Below, piece after piece: positions 43,946 to 56,169 of a stretch of 64,000 nt of DNA. The first letter of the stretch is position 1. Every line of letters begins with the position of its first letter. The stretch comes from Massospora cicadina (lineage: Eukaryota > Entomophthoromycota > Entomophthoromycetes > Entomophthorales > Entomophthoraceae): the NCBI GenBank assembly GCA_022478985.1, contig JAKSZP010012245.1:1-64000 (forward strand), read 5' to 3'. Both the position numbers and the translations under genes were made by a program. The notes beneath the pieces were generated by a model. That model worked only from the letters and a program-made list of their open reading frames with translations. It did not search any database and was not told where the DNA came from.

Positions 43946-45591
43946 TGCTCCAACCCTTATGCTGTCCGCCATGGTCTGCCAGCTAGAGTGCGTGCTGGAC
44001 AAAAGTTTCCCTAAAGCTTATTCGCCGTCTAGTATGGATTCCTAGGCTGATAACTTAGGGCTATATTGGGACTTTTTATTTACAATAATCCCTTTGTTTG
44101 GCTCAATTGTGATTAAAGATGCATGGTGGCTCCCCCTTTTGGGTTGGGCACCACTAGTGATAAAAAAGTGGGGTATATGCTTCCTAGTTTTCATACTATA
44201 AATACTGTTTTGTTCTAAAAATTAATTCTTTCTATTAATAATACAAATTGAACTTTTTTTACTAATTTTTTCTAAGTATTTATCGAGAGATTGTTTATTT
44301 AGTATATAACCTTAGCGCGGATCACTGAGGACATTTTATAAAGTCCTTTTAGGTTAATGACCTGTATTTCTCTTATTTGGATAATATAAGAAGCCTTTAG
44401 TGGTCAGAGTGCCTGACATACTAACAGAAATAAGTTACCTAAGCTAAAATTAAACTATTATTAGCAGTAGGCCTCTTATAGATTTGAGTAATTTTTAGCC
44501 TTAATATGGTTCAAAGAGTATCCATGTGTTTCTTAAAATAGTAGTCTATGGCCGCCTGTCCACAAAGAGCTCATAATCATATGCTACTGCATAGCGGCAT
44601 AAGCCCCAGAAGATCTTACATTACACTTTGAATTACTTCCTTCACCTCCAAGTATACTGCTTTAGCAAACTTTACCTTTGCCTACTAGATAGTAGGTTGG
44701 TGCCAAATATTTGCAAAAAATATCATAAATGATAACCAGGTTTTGGCACTTATTGAATATGACATAAGATGTACTTGGAACTGAGTTGACGTCTCACTGC
44801 TTAATTGTTTTGAGCAGGTTTAAGTTGGTAGCTTTGCTCATGTGATGAAATCAAATTCAACTAAATTATTATTTTCTCTTAAGTATACCTTATTCTTTCC
44901 ATTTTATAAACCAAAATCTTCAACCAAACACTAAACTGAGAGTTGAGGAACTTTAAGTCAAAATGAGTATTTTTTAAACTGCTTCAAAACTACCTTGAAG
45001 TACTACTTATGTTTGGGATTAGATTGCATAATGGTTATAAAGACACGTGTAGTATATAAGCATGCCAGTGTATAAAGAATCAGTGAATCTTGAGATTTAA
45101 GTGTAGTGGCTTCACAATGATTGAGGTAATTGAGATAGTTTGGGTAATTTTTGATACCTTGTCATATGACTGATATTGATCAAGTGTTTTGTTTATATTT
45201 CATTAATTTCATTTATAGGCTGGATAATTATGCCTTCATATTTATTACCAAAGTTAGAATAAGATAATTCAATTGCTACTGTTTATAGTTGCGCACACCT
45301 ATACATGAGCTATTATTGGGCACTAAATACCATAACAGGTTTAGAGCACGGTTTTCTAGGACAAACATTGTTTCCTATGTCCCCTCCTAGATTTCAAATT
45401 AATGATATATAGTTAGTAAAAAGGAAATTTTGGATTGTTGCCATGTAGTGTAGTTTACTACTGCTAACCTTTTATAAAAATGATCCATTTACTCAGGTAA
45501 ACTATTATAACTTTTATCATTGTAACAAGCAATCAACCTAGGGCCACTTATAGTCTGTCCTTGATAGTATCCTTCTCTATGCAAACTTTCC
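43946..45591. other. unassigned AT-rich stretch
   Basis: No gene, LTR pair or tandem repeat recognised between the ORF1-like copy and element C. Confidence 0.4.
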
Positions 45592-45915
45592 TGTTATAAA
45601 TTTGGGAAATTGTTTCAAACGCCATAAGGTTTTTGCGCAGGGTCAAGCCTACTGAGCAATGGATGGACAATATGGAGACTGTTTGCCCATGAGAAAAATT
45701 TTAAGATTTAAATAAAATATAAAGCAATCGTTTTAGACACACCGCTTTATTTATTTAATAGATAACAGCAGATTCCTTCTGCTCTGCTTGCTTCTCCTAT
45801 TAATAATCCCCCTCTTCAATCATCTTGTCTCCTTTTATATTAGTAACTTTGGTCAATACCAATCCATTAGATAAGACTATTTGGTTCTTCCATATTCTCA
45901 TTGGTTCCAGCAGAG

Positions 45916-47072
45916 TGTAAGTCCAGGGGAACGTCCCCTGTGTGTGGATCATGCAATCTTCCCATTTACAAATAAAAGGGTCCAAAGAGGGTGGCTGTAC
46001 CCCTTATTACCCAGGATAACCTCGCCCACGTGGTAGAAGAGCGCTGGGTAACAGCCCTCCCTCTTCAGATTCCTCCCCCAGTACCCTCCCTCACCTTGGC
46101 CAAACTTGCCCACTGGATTAAGGAAATCTACGCCAAGATCACTAAATCAAAGTCAAAGGGTCTAAAACTAATGGGAAGAAAGCCAGATGATTGGAAAACA
46201 TATAGTCAAAAAGGGACAAATATCAATTTATTGCCCAGAATTTCCAACAGTTCTAACTCAGTCAGCAGCACAATTGCCATTGCTAACCACCTCTTGAAAT
46301 CGTTGGGGATGATCCTCAATGTACAGATGGTATTTCTAGAAACCATAACATACAGTTTGAAACCCCTATCCAGCAAATCAGGAGTTGTGGCCAACGTAAC
46401 TCATTTGACTTAATGAACACCCCAGCGACCGGGCATGGGCAGGTAGGGCATCCTGAACCCATTTCCAACCAATTGGGACCGCCCCTACGTGGGGTGGCCC
46501 TGAGGATTTCCTGTTGCTCATCAGGCCAGACACCGTTGTGCCAACCAACAGAAACATGGTCAAGCCTCAGTTTAGGCGTTTGAGGTCAAACTGACAGTGA
46601 ATCAGCCTGCTTCCAAATCCTTTAATGTCAGTTCTATTGAGAGTATCTGCCCCCTTTCCTCAATAAATTCTCCAGGTTAGATCAAATTTGAGAGACCCAA
46701 TCCCTGCTTGGACCTGCTACAAATTAACACTATTTAATTAATCACATCACACTGAGAAATTGTTGGTCAATTTTCTTCATTTATCTTTCCAATAAATCCC
46801 TTTACCCAAAAATCCAATTTTTATGTTGAAATCCAAACTGCCCTTTCTTCCAGTATTCCATCAACACTTTGGTGTTTATGGCCATGTTTTCCTGGTATTT
46901 TGCTAGATGCCTATATACAATTATGGCTAATGGGTACTCAATGGCGGAACTCCTCCCTAATTCCATAACCATCATACCAGCAGCAGTGCCACTGGCATTC
47001 AGGTTTGCCGTTTGGGTGCTTCAGCACTTAAGCTGGCAGGCCAGTAAAAAATAACTTGCTGTTTGCCTGACA
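45916..47072 (+). repeat. B2 5' LTR
   Basis: TGTAAG to CTGACA. U3 ORF at 45991-46413; TATA-like TATTTAA at 46731; expected RNA 5' end near 46760. The distal part has hydrophobic codons with PLAFRFAVWVLQHLSWQA near 46985-47040. Confidence 0.95.
45991..46413 (+). CDS. U3 ORF of B2 5' LTR, intact, 140 codons
   Basis: The best-preserved U3 ORF. VAVPLITQDNLAHVVEERWV, a Pro-rich PPPVPSLT, LAHWIKEIYAKITKSKSKGL, a basic patch (MGRKPDDWKTYSQKG), Ser-rich ISNSSNSVSSTIAIANHLLK, and SLKPLSSKSGVVANVTHLT before the stop. The first codon is GTG where B1 has ATG. No stop interrupts it despite the decay of pol. The 3' LTR copy (50902-51327) has a frameshift. Lies upstream of the TATA box. Unknown function. 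Confidence 0.5.
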   Translation: MAVPLITQDNLAHVVEERWVTALPLQIPPPVPSLTLAKLAHWIKEIYAKITKSKSKGLKLMGRKPDDWKTYSQKGTNINLLPRISNSSNSVSSTIAIANHLLKSLGMILNVQMVFLETITYSLKPLSSKSGVVANVTHLT

Positions 47073-47075
47073 TAG

Positions 47076-47084
47076 TTGACCAAC
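47076..47084 (+). other. B2 primer-binding site, probable self-primer
   Basis: TTGACCAAC, three bases after the LTR, exactly complementary to GTTGGTCAA (46762-46770) at the expected RNA 5' end. In B1 the leader and the site differ from B2. Confidence 0.65.
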
Positions 47085-47389
47085 CATCATTCCAAAACAA
47101 TTCCGCCTTTCTCATTAATATAAGCGTAGCAATGGTCTTTTTTCTAAGCTGGACCAGGCTGTGAAGAAATCTTATTCTGGTCATGATAGTATAGTACCTC
47201 TCAATTTTCCCAAAACCACATCCCATAGTTGTCGCAGCCATCACGCTCATGTTAGTATGATCTGGCCTTCTGACTTGCGATGGGTTTACTCCCACTATGA
47301 ACCTAGTAGTTTTCTCCAATCCTAATATCATCTCTTTAGTATTGACAGATTTGATTTCAATGGTCAATAAAGAGAATCTTGTCTAATTT

Positions 47390-47770
47390 TTACTGCCTAT
47401 GAAGATTAGTATCAAATCTCACCACATCTCCTTTGAGGCTTTGTTGGATACTAGAGCTGTTGGTAATTTTATGAGTGTTGAGCTAGCCCAACAATTGAAG
47501 CTCGACCTGGACCTAGGCCCTTTGGTGATGGCTGCTTTATCAGCCTCCCAGCCCTCATATCTAATCCGTTGGCCAGTTCCTTTCTCAGTACATCAGTTTA
47601 GCTTTTGCGATAAGTTTTCATCAATGACAAACTTGGCGTTTCTGGTTATCTTAGGGGTTGGATGGTGGAGTTGGCAACATGTTAAGATTCACCTGAAGTC
47701 AAATATGTTGTCATTTGTTAATGATTAAACGGAGGGAGAGTTTCCCTTAGTCAATACCCTTAAGAAAACA
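47390..47770 (+). pseudogene. B2 protease, active-site Gly replaced by Arg
   Basis: LLDTRAVGNFMSVELAQQLK near 47441-47500: the DTGA motif reads DTRA (AGA at 47453-47455). VILGVGWWSWQHVKIHLKS follows near 47645. A TAA near 47725 interrupts ND-stop-TEGEFPL. Confidence 0.75.
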
Positions 47771-47879
47771 TAAGGCCACAGCTCCATCACTTCCCTCATT
47801 TCTCCTGTGGGCCTTCTGTCTGATTTCCCTGAAGAATTGTTGAGCTATAAAAGTTTTTCTAACTCCTAAAAAGTGGACA

Positions 47880-48640
47880 GTATCCCCTCACACTAAATTT
47901 AACTTGGGATTCAAAACAATGGTACAGTTGGTGAACATCAACTGCCCCTTGTACCCACACACAGCGGAGGAGGAGGTTTCTCTTAGCACCTGGTTAGATG
48001 ACATGCTTAAGAAAGGGTGGTTGTTTAAATAGATGTCACCAATAGCCTCTCTCATCGTTTTTGCCAAGAAGGACAATGGGTCCCTCCATCCCTGAATGGA
48101 TTACAGACGCCTAAATTAAATTTACAGTGAGCAACCCCAACCCTTTACCCCTGGAGCAAACTATCGGTCAAGTGATCACTAAGTCTTGTGTGTTCTCCAA
48201 ACTTGCCTTGTTAATGCTTTAACTAAATATGGGTAATGGAGGGTCAAGAGTAGCTTACCATGATATATACCAAATGAGGTATCTTTCAATTCTGCGTATT
48301 GCCCTTTGGGTTAAAGAATGCACCCACTACATTTCAAAGAATGATTTACAATGTACTGGCTGACCTACAGTTTCTTTTCCCGGTCACATATAATGTCATC
48401 TTGGTTCATTTAAAAACTCCTGAAAAACATGCTAAAGACTTGGAAGCAGTTTTGGCTGCTTTACACAAGGCGGGCTTGTTCATTAAGCCTTCAAAATTCG
48501 TGTTCTATAAGGAGGAAGTTACCTTTCTCAGGAACCTAGTCCTCAAAGATGGTTATGCGATTCCCCCAAACAAGTTGGATGCCATCCATGAATGGCCAAA
48601 TCCAACAACCCAGAAAATAATTACAGAGTTTCTTGGTTAA
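47880..48640 (+). pseudogene. B2 reverse transcriptase, catalytic motif destroyed
   Basis: VNINCPLYPHTAEEEVSLST, WLDDMLKKGWLFK then stop, NGSLHPxMDY, MPFGLKNAPTTFQRMIYNVL (48299-48358). The YIDD box reads YNV (48389-48397), with both Asp lost. LHKAGLFIKPSKFVFYKEEV follows, ending at 48640. Could not copy RNA. Confidence 0.8.
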
Positions 48641-49180
48641 CATTATTTTCCTGAAGAAATTCCCCCTGGTCCTTTCCCAGTTAGCAGCTCCTCTATACCC
48701 CATCATGAAAAAATGTGCCTTTTTGTTGGACACCTGAGTGCCAGCAGGCATTTGAGTCAATCAAAGTGGTGTTTTTATCTCTCTCCATCCTAAAACATGC
48801 ATATAACTTAAGCTTTATATTTTTGCTTGCGATGCCTCATCTGTGGCAGTGAGGGCGGTTCTGCTTCAGGAGCACGATGGCTTGGAACATTCAGTCGTCT
48901 ACTTTTCCTGAAAATTTTCCTCCACTGAGAAATCATGTTCCATCTACAACAAGGAGTTGGCAGCCGTAGCATGGGCGTTAACTCATTGGCGGTATCCGTT
49001 ACAAGGTGCCAACACGAGTTAACTGTGTGTACAGACCACCAAGCACTTATGTATTTCTGTAAACCCCAAAAGTTGGCACGTCATAAAGCTCTTACCTATT
49101 GGGACCTATGCAGTTCAATTTTTAATACAAATTAATAAAAGGTACATTAAATGTGCTTCCTGATTTCCTTAGCTGCAATC
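48641..49180 (+). pseudogene. B2 RNase H
   Basis: CDASSVAVRAVLLQEHDGLE (near 48829-48888), YFS-stop-KFSSTEKSCSIYNKEL (TGA near 48909, the same place as in B1), TDHQALMYFCKPQKLARHKA (near 49035-49095). Confidence 0.75.
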
Positions 49181-50220
49181 TAGCTCATTGACCCATGGAC
49201 TTGGGTGAAGTGGACCTGGTTACCTTGATCCCTATCACCCAAATTTTATCTATTGCACCACCCGTGATCATGGCATTAGACTTATCTCTGATGCCCCGCT
49301 TATTTTGTGGATTTTAGCAGCTCAAATGACCTGCCTCAAAGGAGTGGAGTTACTAAACCAATTGTCTTTTCAAACTCACAGACATTCCCTATACACCTTG
49401 GTGGACGGTCTCATTCATTTTTGGTCACAGGTTTGAGTTCCTCCTCTCTTAAAAGCGGAAGTGTTTTGGGCACACCATGACCCTCCAACAATTGGCCACC
49501 CAGGAAATAAGAAATGTACCAAGTTGATCAAGTGGACTTTTAATTGGGCGAGCTTATCTAAGGAATTACCTGCCTGGATCGCTGATTGTGTTACTTGTGC
49601 ATGAGCCAAGTTAGATCAATTAGGAAGGAAGGGTCTGCTTCACCCTTTACATCAGGCGGAAGGTCCATGGACATCGGTTTCTGTGGATTTTATTGTTGAA
49701 TTTGCCTGTTCTATTGGATTTATGGCGATGATGATGGTGGTCAATTGATTTACTAAATTCTCCTTACTTATCCCATGATCTTCCACGATTACATCAGAAG
49801 AAACCGCTCATCTCTTCATAAACCATGTGTTCTCTATGTTTGGTCTCCCACGGGAGATCATCAGTGACCATGGACCCCAGTTTACAGTGCATTTCTGGAA
49901 TGTGCTTTTATCCATCTTGAAAATTACTCCTGCCATTCCACTGCATATCATCCCTCAGTCCGATGGCCAAACTGAGCAAGTCAACCAAATTTTAGAACAG
50001 TATTTGCGTTGCTACGCGGCAGCCACACAAGATACCTGGGCCAATGATCTTCCTATCGCCCAATTTGCCTATAATAACGGAACTCACGCCTCTATGGGGT
50101 TTTCTCCCTATGAAGCGACGTTGAGGTATAATCCCTCATTTTTAGTCAGTCCCTGTCTGCATCCAGAGGTCCCTGCTGCCGCAGATCACGTTGAACACAT
50201 CTATCTACCCATTCTTTAGT
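49181..50220 (+). pseudogene. B2 integrase core
   Basis: Zinc finger: HHDPPTIGHPGNKK near 49476, CVTCA near 49590. Core: VDFIVEFACS near 49683, then MFSMFGLPREIISDHGPQFT and SDGQTEQVNQILEQYLRCYA within the open frame 49827-50219, where the second Asp and the Glu are intact. TGA codons near 49434, 49604, 49746 and 49776 stand where B1 has Trp, Arg, Cys and Cys. Confidence 0.85.
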
Positions 50221-50296
50221 GTGGGAGCATCTCACAAAGTCTATTAATAATTATAAGTGGTTTGTGGATCAAAAATAGCTTCCTGGTCATGATATA

Positions 50297-50825
50297 GTGG
50301 TGGGCTCATATGTTATGCTGGATACACGCCATTTGCGGATGCAGGTACCTTCCCAGAAGTTTGCATGCAAGCATTCAGGCCCCCACCTGGTGGAGGAAGA
50401 CTTGGGCAACCGTGATTTTCAGTTAAAGCTTCCAGCTCACTGGAAACAGCATCCCATCTTCCACATCTCTCAGTTGTCTCCATTCAAGTAGATCATTCCT
50501 ACCAATATGGAGCCAATAGTGATCAAAGATGTAGAAGAAGCTGAGGTTGAAAACATCTTAGCATCTTACAAATAATGACAGTCAGTTCAGTATCTAGTTG
50601 CATGGAAGGGTTATTCAGCCTATGAGAACAGTTGGGTCAAGGCTCATAATTGCACGAATTGTATGGAACTGATTGAGGCATTCCATGAGTCTCACCCCGA
50701 CGCTCCCCATCCATCCAAAAGGTTGCAACTGTATTGGTGATCAAATTGCCCAAAGCGCACAAAAATGTGGCCCTCATGAAGTTTCCAAGTGGTGGCGCCC
50801 TTCTTTTGGAAAAAGGAAAGGGAAA
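50297..50825 (+). pseudogene. B2 integrase tail with chromodomain
   Basis: SGPHLVEEDLGNRDFQLKLP (GPY/F-like), then after a stop near 50490 AEVENILASYK, QYLVAWKGYSAYENSWVKAH (chromodomain with WKGY). The purine tract GGAAAAAGGAAAGGGAAA runs up to the 3' LTR. Confidence 0.8.
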
Positions 50826-51983
50826 TGTAAGTCCAGGGGAACGTCCCCTGTGCATGGATTAAGCTGTCTTCCCATTTCCAAATAAAAAGGGTCCAAAGAG
50901 GGTGGCTGTACCCCTTGTCACCCAGGGCGACCTTGCCAACATGGTAGATGAGCTCTGGGTAACAGCCCTCCATCTTCAGATTCCTCCCCCAGTACCCTCA
51001 CTCACCTCAGCTGAACTCATCCGCTGGATTAAGGAAATGTGCGCCAAGATCACCAAATCAAAGTCGAAGGGTCCAAAACTGATGGGAAGAAAGCCTGACA
51101 ATAGGAAAGCATATAGTCAAAAAGGACAGATATTAATTTATTGGCTGGAATTGCCAAAAGTTTTGACTCAGCCAGCAGCATTATTACCAATGCTAAATAC
51201 CTCTCAAAATCGTCGGGGATGATTCCCAATGTACAGATGGTATCTCTGAAAACCATCACAGACAGTTCAAAACCATATCCAGCAAATTGGGAGTTGCAGC
51301 TGATGTAACTCATTTGACTGAATAAACACCCCGGCGACCGGGCATGGGCAGGTAGGGCATCCTGAACCCATTTTCAACCAATTGGGACCACCCCTACGTG
51401 GGGTGGCCCTGGGGATTTCCTGTTGCTTATCAGGCCAGACACCGTTGTGCCAACCAACAGAAACATGGTCGAGCCCCAGTTCAGGCGTTTGAGGTCAAAC
51501 TGACAGTGAATCAGCCTGCTTCCAAATCCTTTAATGTCAGTTCTATTGAGAGTATTTGCCCCCTTTCCTCAAGAAATTCTCCAGGTTAGGTCAAATTTGA
51601 GAGACCCAATCCCTGTTTTGGACCTGCTACAAATTAACACTATTTAATCAGTCACATCACACTGAGAAAATTGCTGGTCAATTTTCTTCATTAATCTTAT
51701 CAATAAATCCCTTTACCCAAAAATCCAATTTTTATGTTGAAATTCAAACTGCCCTTTCCGCTGGTATTCCATCAACACTTTGGTGTTTATGGCCATGTTT
51801 TCCTATATTTTGCTAGATGCCTATATACAATTATGGCTAATGGGTACTTAATGGAGGAACTCCTCCCTAATTCCATAACCATCATACCAACAGCAGTGAC
51901 ACTGGAATTTGGGTTTGCCGTTTGGGTGCTTCAGCACTTGAGCTGGTAGGATGGTCTAAAAATAGCTTTCTGTTTGCCTGACA
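50826..51983 (+). repeat. B2 3' LTR
   Basis: 1158 bp; termini as in the 5' copy, followed by the CAGAG duplication. U3 ORF from 50902 with a frameshift near 51160. Confidence 0.95.
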
Positions 51984-52239
51984 CAGAGTATGGTAATCAA
52001 AATTCCCAATTGTCTTAACTTGAGACGATCTACTCGTCATCTATTAAATGTTGACAACGCTTTATCTTCTTACCTGAAGGCAATCCAATTTTTACCATTC
52101 CAGACCCAATATTGCCTCATCTCATGGCGCTCAAATAATTGTACTATAAATTTATGGTCGGCGGATTCTAGCCAATCCACCATGGCTATTTTGGCCTTAT
52201 TGTCCAGTTACTTAAAATCTGGATAAAACACCTCTTGAC

Positions 52240-53430
52240 TGGACAATAAGTCCTTATTGTTTATACACCTGGAGGAACTTTGTATACACTCAGTTAATAA
52301 TCTGACCACTCTTGGGGTCCTTAATAGTGTAGTCGTCAACATCAGTTTTCACAATTATTTCATATGGACCAACCCAAATGCTAGAAATTCGTGATTCAAA
52401 CCAAACCCATGTTAGTCTTGGAATAGAACGATATCCCCATCTTTTAATTGAGCTAACCCACTACACTTTACCTGATTGTCAGCCTGATTCGTTATATTCT
52501 TGGCTAAGCTGAATGAGTACTCTTTGGTTTGCAACTTAATTAAAGTGTCTACTATATTAGTCAAATAGCGGTGGAGATCCATTCCACTGGTATCTTCTAC
52601 GCAAGCATAAAGCAGTACCAGAAGGGCAGGGTGTCAGACTTATAGTAATTGTAAGGGATTCTTTATGGCATAATGGTAACTAATGTTGTATGTGAACATG
52701 GCAGTGGAAATTAGGGAGCTCCAATTGGAAGGTCAATCCATTACCAATTTCTGGATTATGTTCACTATGGTCCCATTAACTTTCTCAACCATCCCATTGG
52801 ACTTGGGGTGGTATGGGGTTGTCAAAACCCCGCGGATGCCATCAGCTTTTTCAACATTTGATTTAAGTGTGAGGTGAAGTTGGTACCATTATTGGTAAGA
52901 ATAAACTGAAGGCAGCTATGTTGCTGGATAATACATTCCATTACAAACTTGGCTATTGTGACCACCCACAAATCCTGTATTGCTCGTACTTCAACCCACC
53001 TGATCAAGTGATTGATCTCTACCAGAATATAGTTGGACCGGTTAGCTCCCATTAGCAGAGGCCCTCAACATCCAGGGAAACCGTATAACAATCAAATTGT
53101 GGTTTCAATAATTGGTATGAAGTCTTCAGGTAGAACAGCTTTTTTCACTTGGCACTGATGGCATTAGGAAATGGTTTCAAGCATGTCAAAGTTCATGATT
53201 TTTCAAAAATACTGAGGGTGTAACAATTCCATAGTTTTATTCTCGCAACCATTTCTGAATGCCTTATGTGCGCTCATGATAATGCTAGGCCATGTTGAGG
53301 GCCATGGGACGTTCACCGTCAAGTCTCCAATCCATCTGTACAACTCCCCATTGCGCTGGAAGGTATTGGCTCGCATTTCACTTAATGCCTTTATGACTTG
53401 GGTAGTCATTGTAATACTTTCCGCTGAGCA
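52240..53430 (-). pseudogene. C integrase
   Basis: Zinc-finger remnant SAHKAFRNGCENKTMELLHP and CHQCQ (near 53155), then ANRSNYILVEINHLIRWVEV (near 53045), IIQQHSCLQFILTNNGTNFT (near 52930-52880) and the region SPMGWLRKLMG at the place of the Glu box. Homologous to D and F. Several stops. No chromodomain. Confidence 0.75.
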
Positions 53431-53940
53431 TCTTATTGTATATTATATCACTAAGATCCGCCGTGACTGCAATTGTTGGGAGACTTGACAAGCAATCAAC
53501 GTTCTGGTTTTTTGCTCCAGGTTGGTGGAGGATCTTAAAGTCATAAGCCTGCAGTTTGAGTACTCATCAGGCTAGGCGACCTTCAGGCTCTTTGAGGATC
53601 TGCAACCAGTGTAAAGAAGCATGATCCGTCACAACTTTAAACTTCACCCCATAAAAATATACCCTAAATTGCTTATATGCATAGATCACCGCTAAGCACT
53701 CCCACTTGGTCATGGTATAATTGCATTCATGGCTGTCCAGGCTCTGACTAAAGTATGCCAAGGGGTGCTCATTACCCTCCTCGTCTTTTTGGGACGGGAC
53801 CGCCCCAACGGTGGAAAGGAATTCATCCATCTAACCCATAGATTCTTTATCAAAATTTGGATAGTGTAGCACTGGTGCACTGACAACACCATCCAAAGAG
53901 TGTCAAAGGAGCGCTGTTGGCGTTCAGTCCATTTGAACAC
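53430..53940 (-). pseudogene. C RNase H
   Basis: MDEFLSTVGAVPSQKDEEGN (53830 downwards), EHPLAYFSQSLDSHECNYTM, TKWECLAVIYAYKQFRVYFY, VTDHASLHWLQILKEPEGRL; open for 87 codons. Upstream YTIQILIKN is frameshifted. Confidence 0.8.
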
Positions 53941-53959
53941 AGCGTCCTTCTTAATTGCT

Positions 53960-54860
53960 CAAATTAAAGACCCCCAATACAATTGAAGTTAGGGATGAAG
54001 CATCAGTAGTAGCTCATCATCCCTAAGAATACTTGTATGTCCCGCTTAATGGTTGGCACAGTTATCTTCCAAGTAATTTTCACTCTGAACGGTTGAAGTC
54101 TAAGCCCTGTTGCGTCTACTACAAACCTAGGTACTACAACTGTTTTATAAAGAAGTATCATTTTCGAGTCTTGGTTTTGATGTTGGCCTTAGCAAGCTGG
54201 CGGAAGACCTCTCAAAGTGGGTAAAATGCTTGGAGAATGTACATAAAAAGATATTAATACTGTTAAGGTACACAAGGACGCATGAAAGTTTCAGTTCACC
54301 GAGAATGGTGTTCATGGTCTGCTGAATAGTAGCTGGGGCTTTACATAGCCCTTGAGGCAGATGTGTCAGTTGAAAAAGCCATTAACGTGATAATGGCGCA
54401 TTTCTCCTGTTTCACCGTGGGCAACACAATCTGCCATTAGCTGGATATCAAGTCCATCACCAAGAAGTAGCAAGCTCCTCCTAATCAATCAAGGCATTGT
54501 CAATTCATGGCAAGGGATACAAGTTCTATTTGGTGATGCTGTTGAGCTTCCATTAGTCCATTATTACCCAGTTGGTACTACCTTTCTTTTTTACAATAAG
54601 AACAAGCAAATCCCACAGACTTTTTGTGATTCAAGCATCCCTTGCTCAAATAGATTTTTGATCTCCTCTGTTAATACTTCCTCAGCTGCTCTAGATTGGT
54701 TAATTGGCTGAGATCTGATGAGGGGATGATCACACATGTGAAGTTGATGTACCACTTCCCGCGTGCACCCTAAATTGTGGTTTTTGATCGCAAAAATCTC
54801 CTTATATTTTTGGAATAAAGCTATCGCCTGATCTTTCTGGTTTTCCAATATCCTCATTAG
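53960..54860 (-). pseudogene. C reverse transcriptase
   Basis: MRILENQKDQAIALFQKYKE, IFAIKNHNLGCTREVVHQLH and HPLIRSQPINQSRAAEEVLT (54857-54660). Further on it is decayed: SIFPCFVDYLXXI-like pieces and a relic of LPQGLCKAPATIQQ near 54345. The catalytic region is not readable. Confidence 0.7.
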
Positions 54861-55469
54861 ATTTTTTCATGGTACCGCCACCATTACGCCGAGCTGCAGT
54901 TTGATGGGCAGATCAAATTCATCTAGTGACCCAAACTTGTGATCCTGGAGTACCTACTCCATTGGGGTCAAGTGTATACGCCACTATTTGATGTCAGCGG
55001 ATTTGCACTAGTTTATGATGTAGAAACACTAACATGACCTTGATCTCCCCATGTCCTGGGAGTATAATGCCTGGACCACATGGGGCTCAATCCGTGATTG
55101 CTGATAAGGTACAATGACCTCCCAATAAAGCCCAACTGGAACTTCCACCTATAGCACAGTGTTTATTAGATCTTGGTGTACAGAGGGGATGGATATATGA
55201 CCGGCAGCTCTGAGCAGCAGCCATTGATATTCGTATTATGGTGGGGAAGGGCCCAGGTCTTGCTCTTTAGCAATGGTAACGAACCAGAATCACCCCATCA
55301 TTGTATGTAAGGTTAATATGTCTCATGTGAACTGGATACTTTGGCACTCTGCTGGAGGTAAAGTAAATTGGAATCTGTTGTCCCAAAAGTTCAAATGTCT
55401 CCTCTGTCATTTCAACGACAGCAAAAATTGTCTCAAAGAGTGGTTTTTAATAAACAGGCCATAATTATA

Positions 55470-55690
55470 GTTTGGCAACACTATTGCCAGGGCTACAACA
55501 ACAATTGACCCAAACCGCAAAGGTAGTGCACTGTATGCTTCCTCCAAGACTGTGCTTTCCGCGCTCATGGTCCCATACACCATTCAATATTCCACATCAG
55601 GTTTTAGTGTCAACCTTGCCACCAACTTAGTAGAAACTATGTTGACTGGGGTGCCTGTATCTATGATAGCGCGGATGCATATGTATGCTA
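55470..55690 (-). pseudogene. C protease, active site intact
   Basis: IIDTGTPVNIVSTKLVARLT (about 55672-55613) has the DTG triad residue, unlike D and E. Followed by LKPDVEYxMVYGTMSAESTV and AYSALPLRFGS. Confidence 0.7.
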
Positions 55691-56169
55691 CAAAAATGAA
55701 ACAGTAGGTGCATTTAAAATAAAAAGAATATTGTATGTTATATATGTGGACATTTAAGGGGATTCACTCCCAAGGAAGCTCATAATTCCTTCACCAACTT
55801 TGGGGTATTTTTGGAAATAGCGTCTACCAAAAGGGCGAAGTTTACACCTTTCAGGGAAGGTGCATCTGAGGCTGAATCAAGCTTTTCTGGAGAAGCTTGG
55901 TCGAACATTTGGCAGGAATACAGCTTTGGTTGCTCCTGAGTCCCTTATTCCGCTGTGGACTTGGCTTGTGCCCGTGTCATACACTTACTCCTCTGACTGG
56001 GTGCTGATATAAAAACCATCATCATACTGAGGGACTTCTGCTGGAAATACTACAATTGGCTCAGGTGGGACTTCTGGTGTTGGAATAGCGGAGGTTGAGA
56101 GTACCATCTCTACTCCACTCCATCTTTTCCCTGATAGTATTGGTCCTGATGTATATAGTGGGTCTGATG

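Larger units (their letters stand above)
45916..51983 (+). mobile_element. B2: gypsy chromovirus, no recognisable gag, inside the C LTR
   Basis: 6068 bp, flanked by the exact duplication CAGAG at 45911-45915 and 51984-51988. LTRs are 45916-47072 and 50826-51983 (1157 and 1158 bp), about 95% alike by eye. Internal order as in B1, with about 370 bp between LTR and protease. The subfamily is clearly distinct from B1, yet the absence of gag is shared. Confidence 0.95.
45592..52230 (-). repeat. C 3' LTR, in two pieces around B2
   Basis: 45592-45915 begins TGTTATAAATTTG and 51989-52230 ends TAAAACA; together they align with 57658-58217, including GCAATGGATGGACAATATGG and the end GGCTTATTATCCAGTTA. 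The polypyrimidine CCTCTTGACTGG after 52230 is the purine tract of the minus strand. Confidence 0.85.

Noticed and set aside
20416..50825. TGA read as Trp (alternative code)
   Set aside because: TGA stands for Arg, Cys and Trp positions alike, and TAG/TAA and frameshifts are also frequent; decay explains it better.
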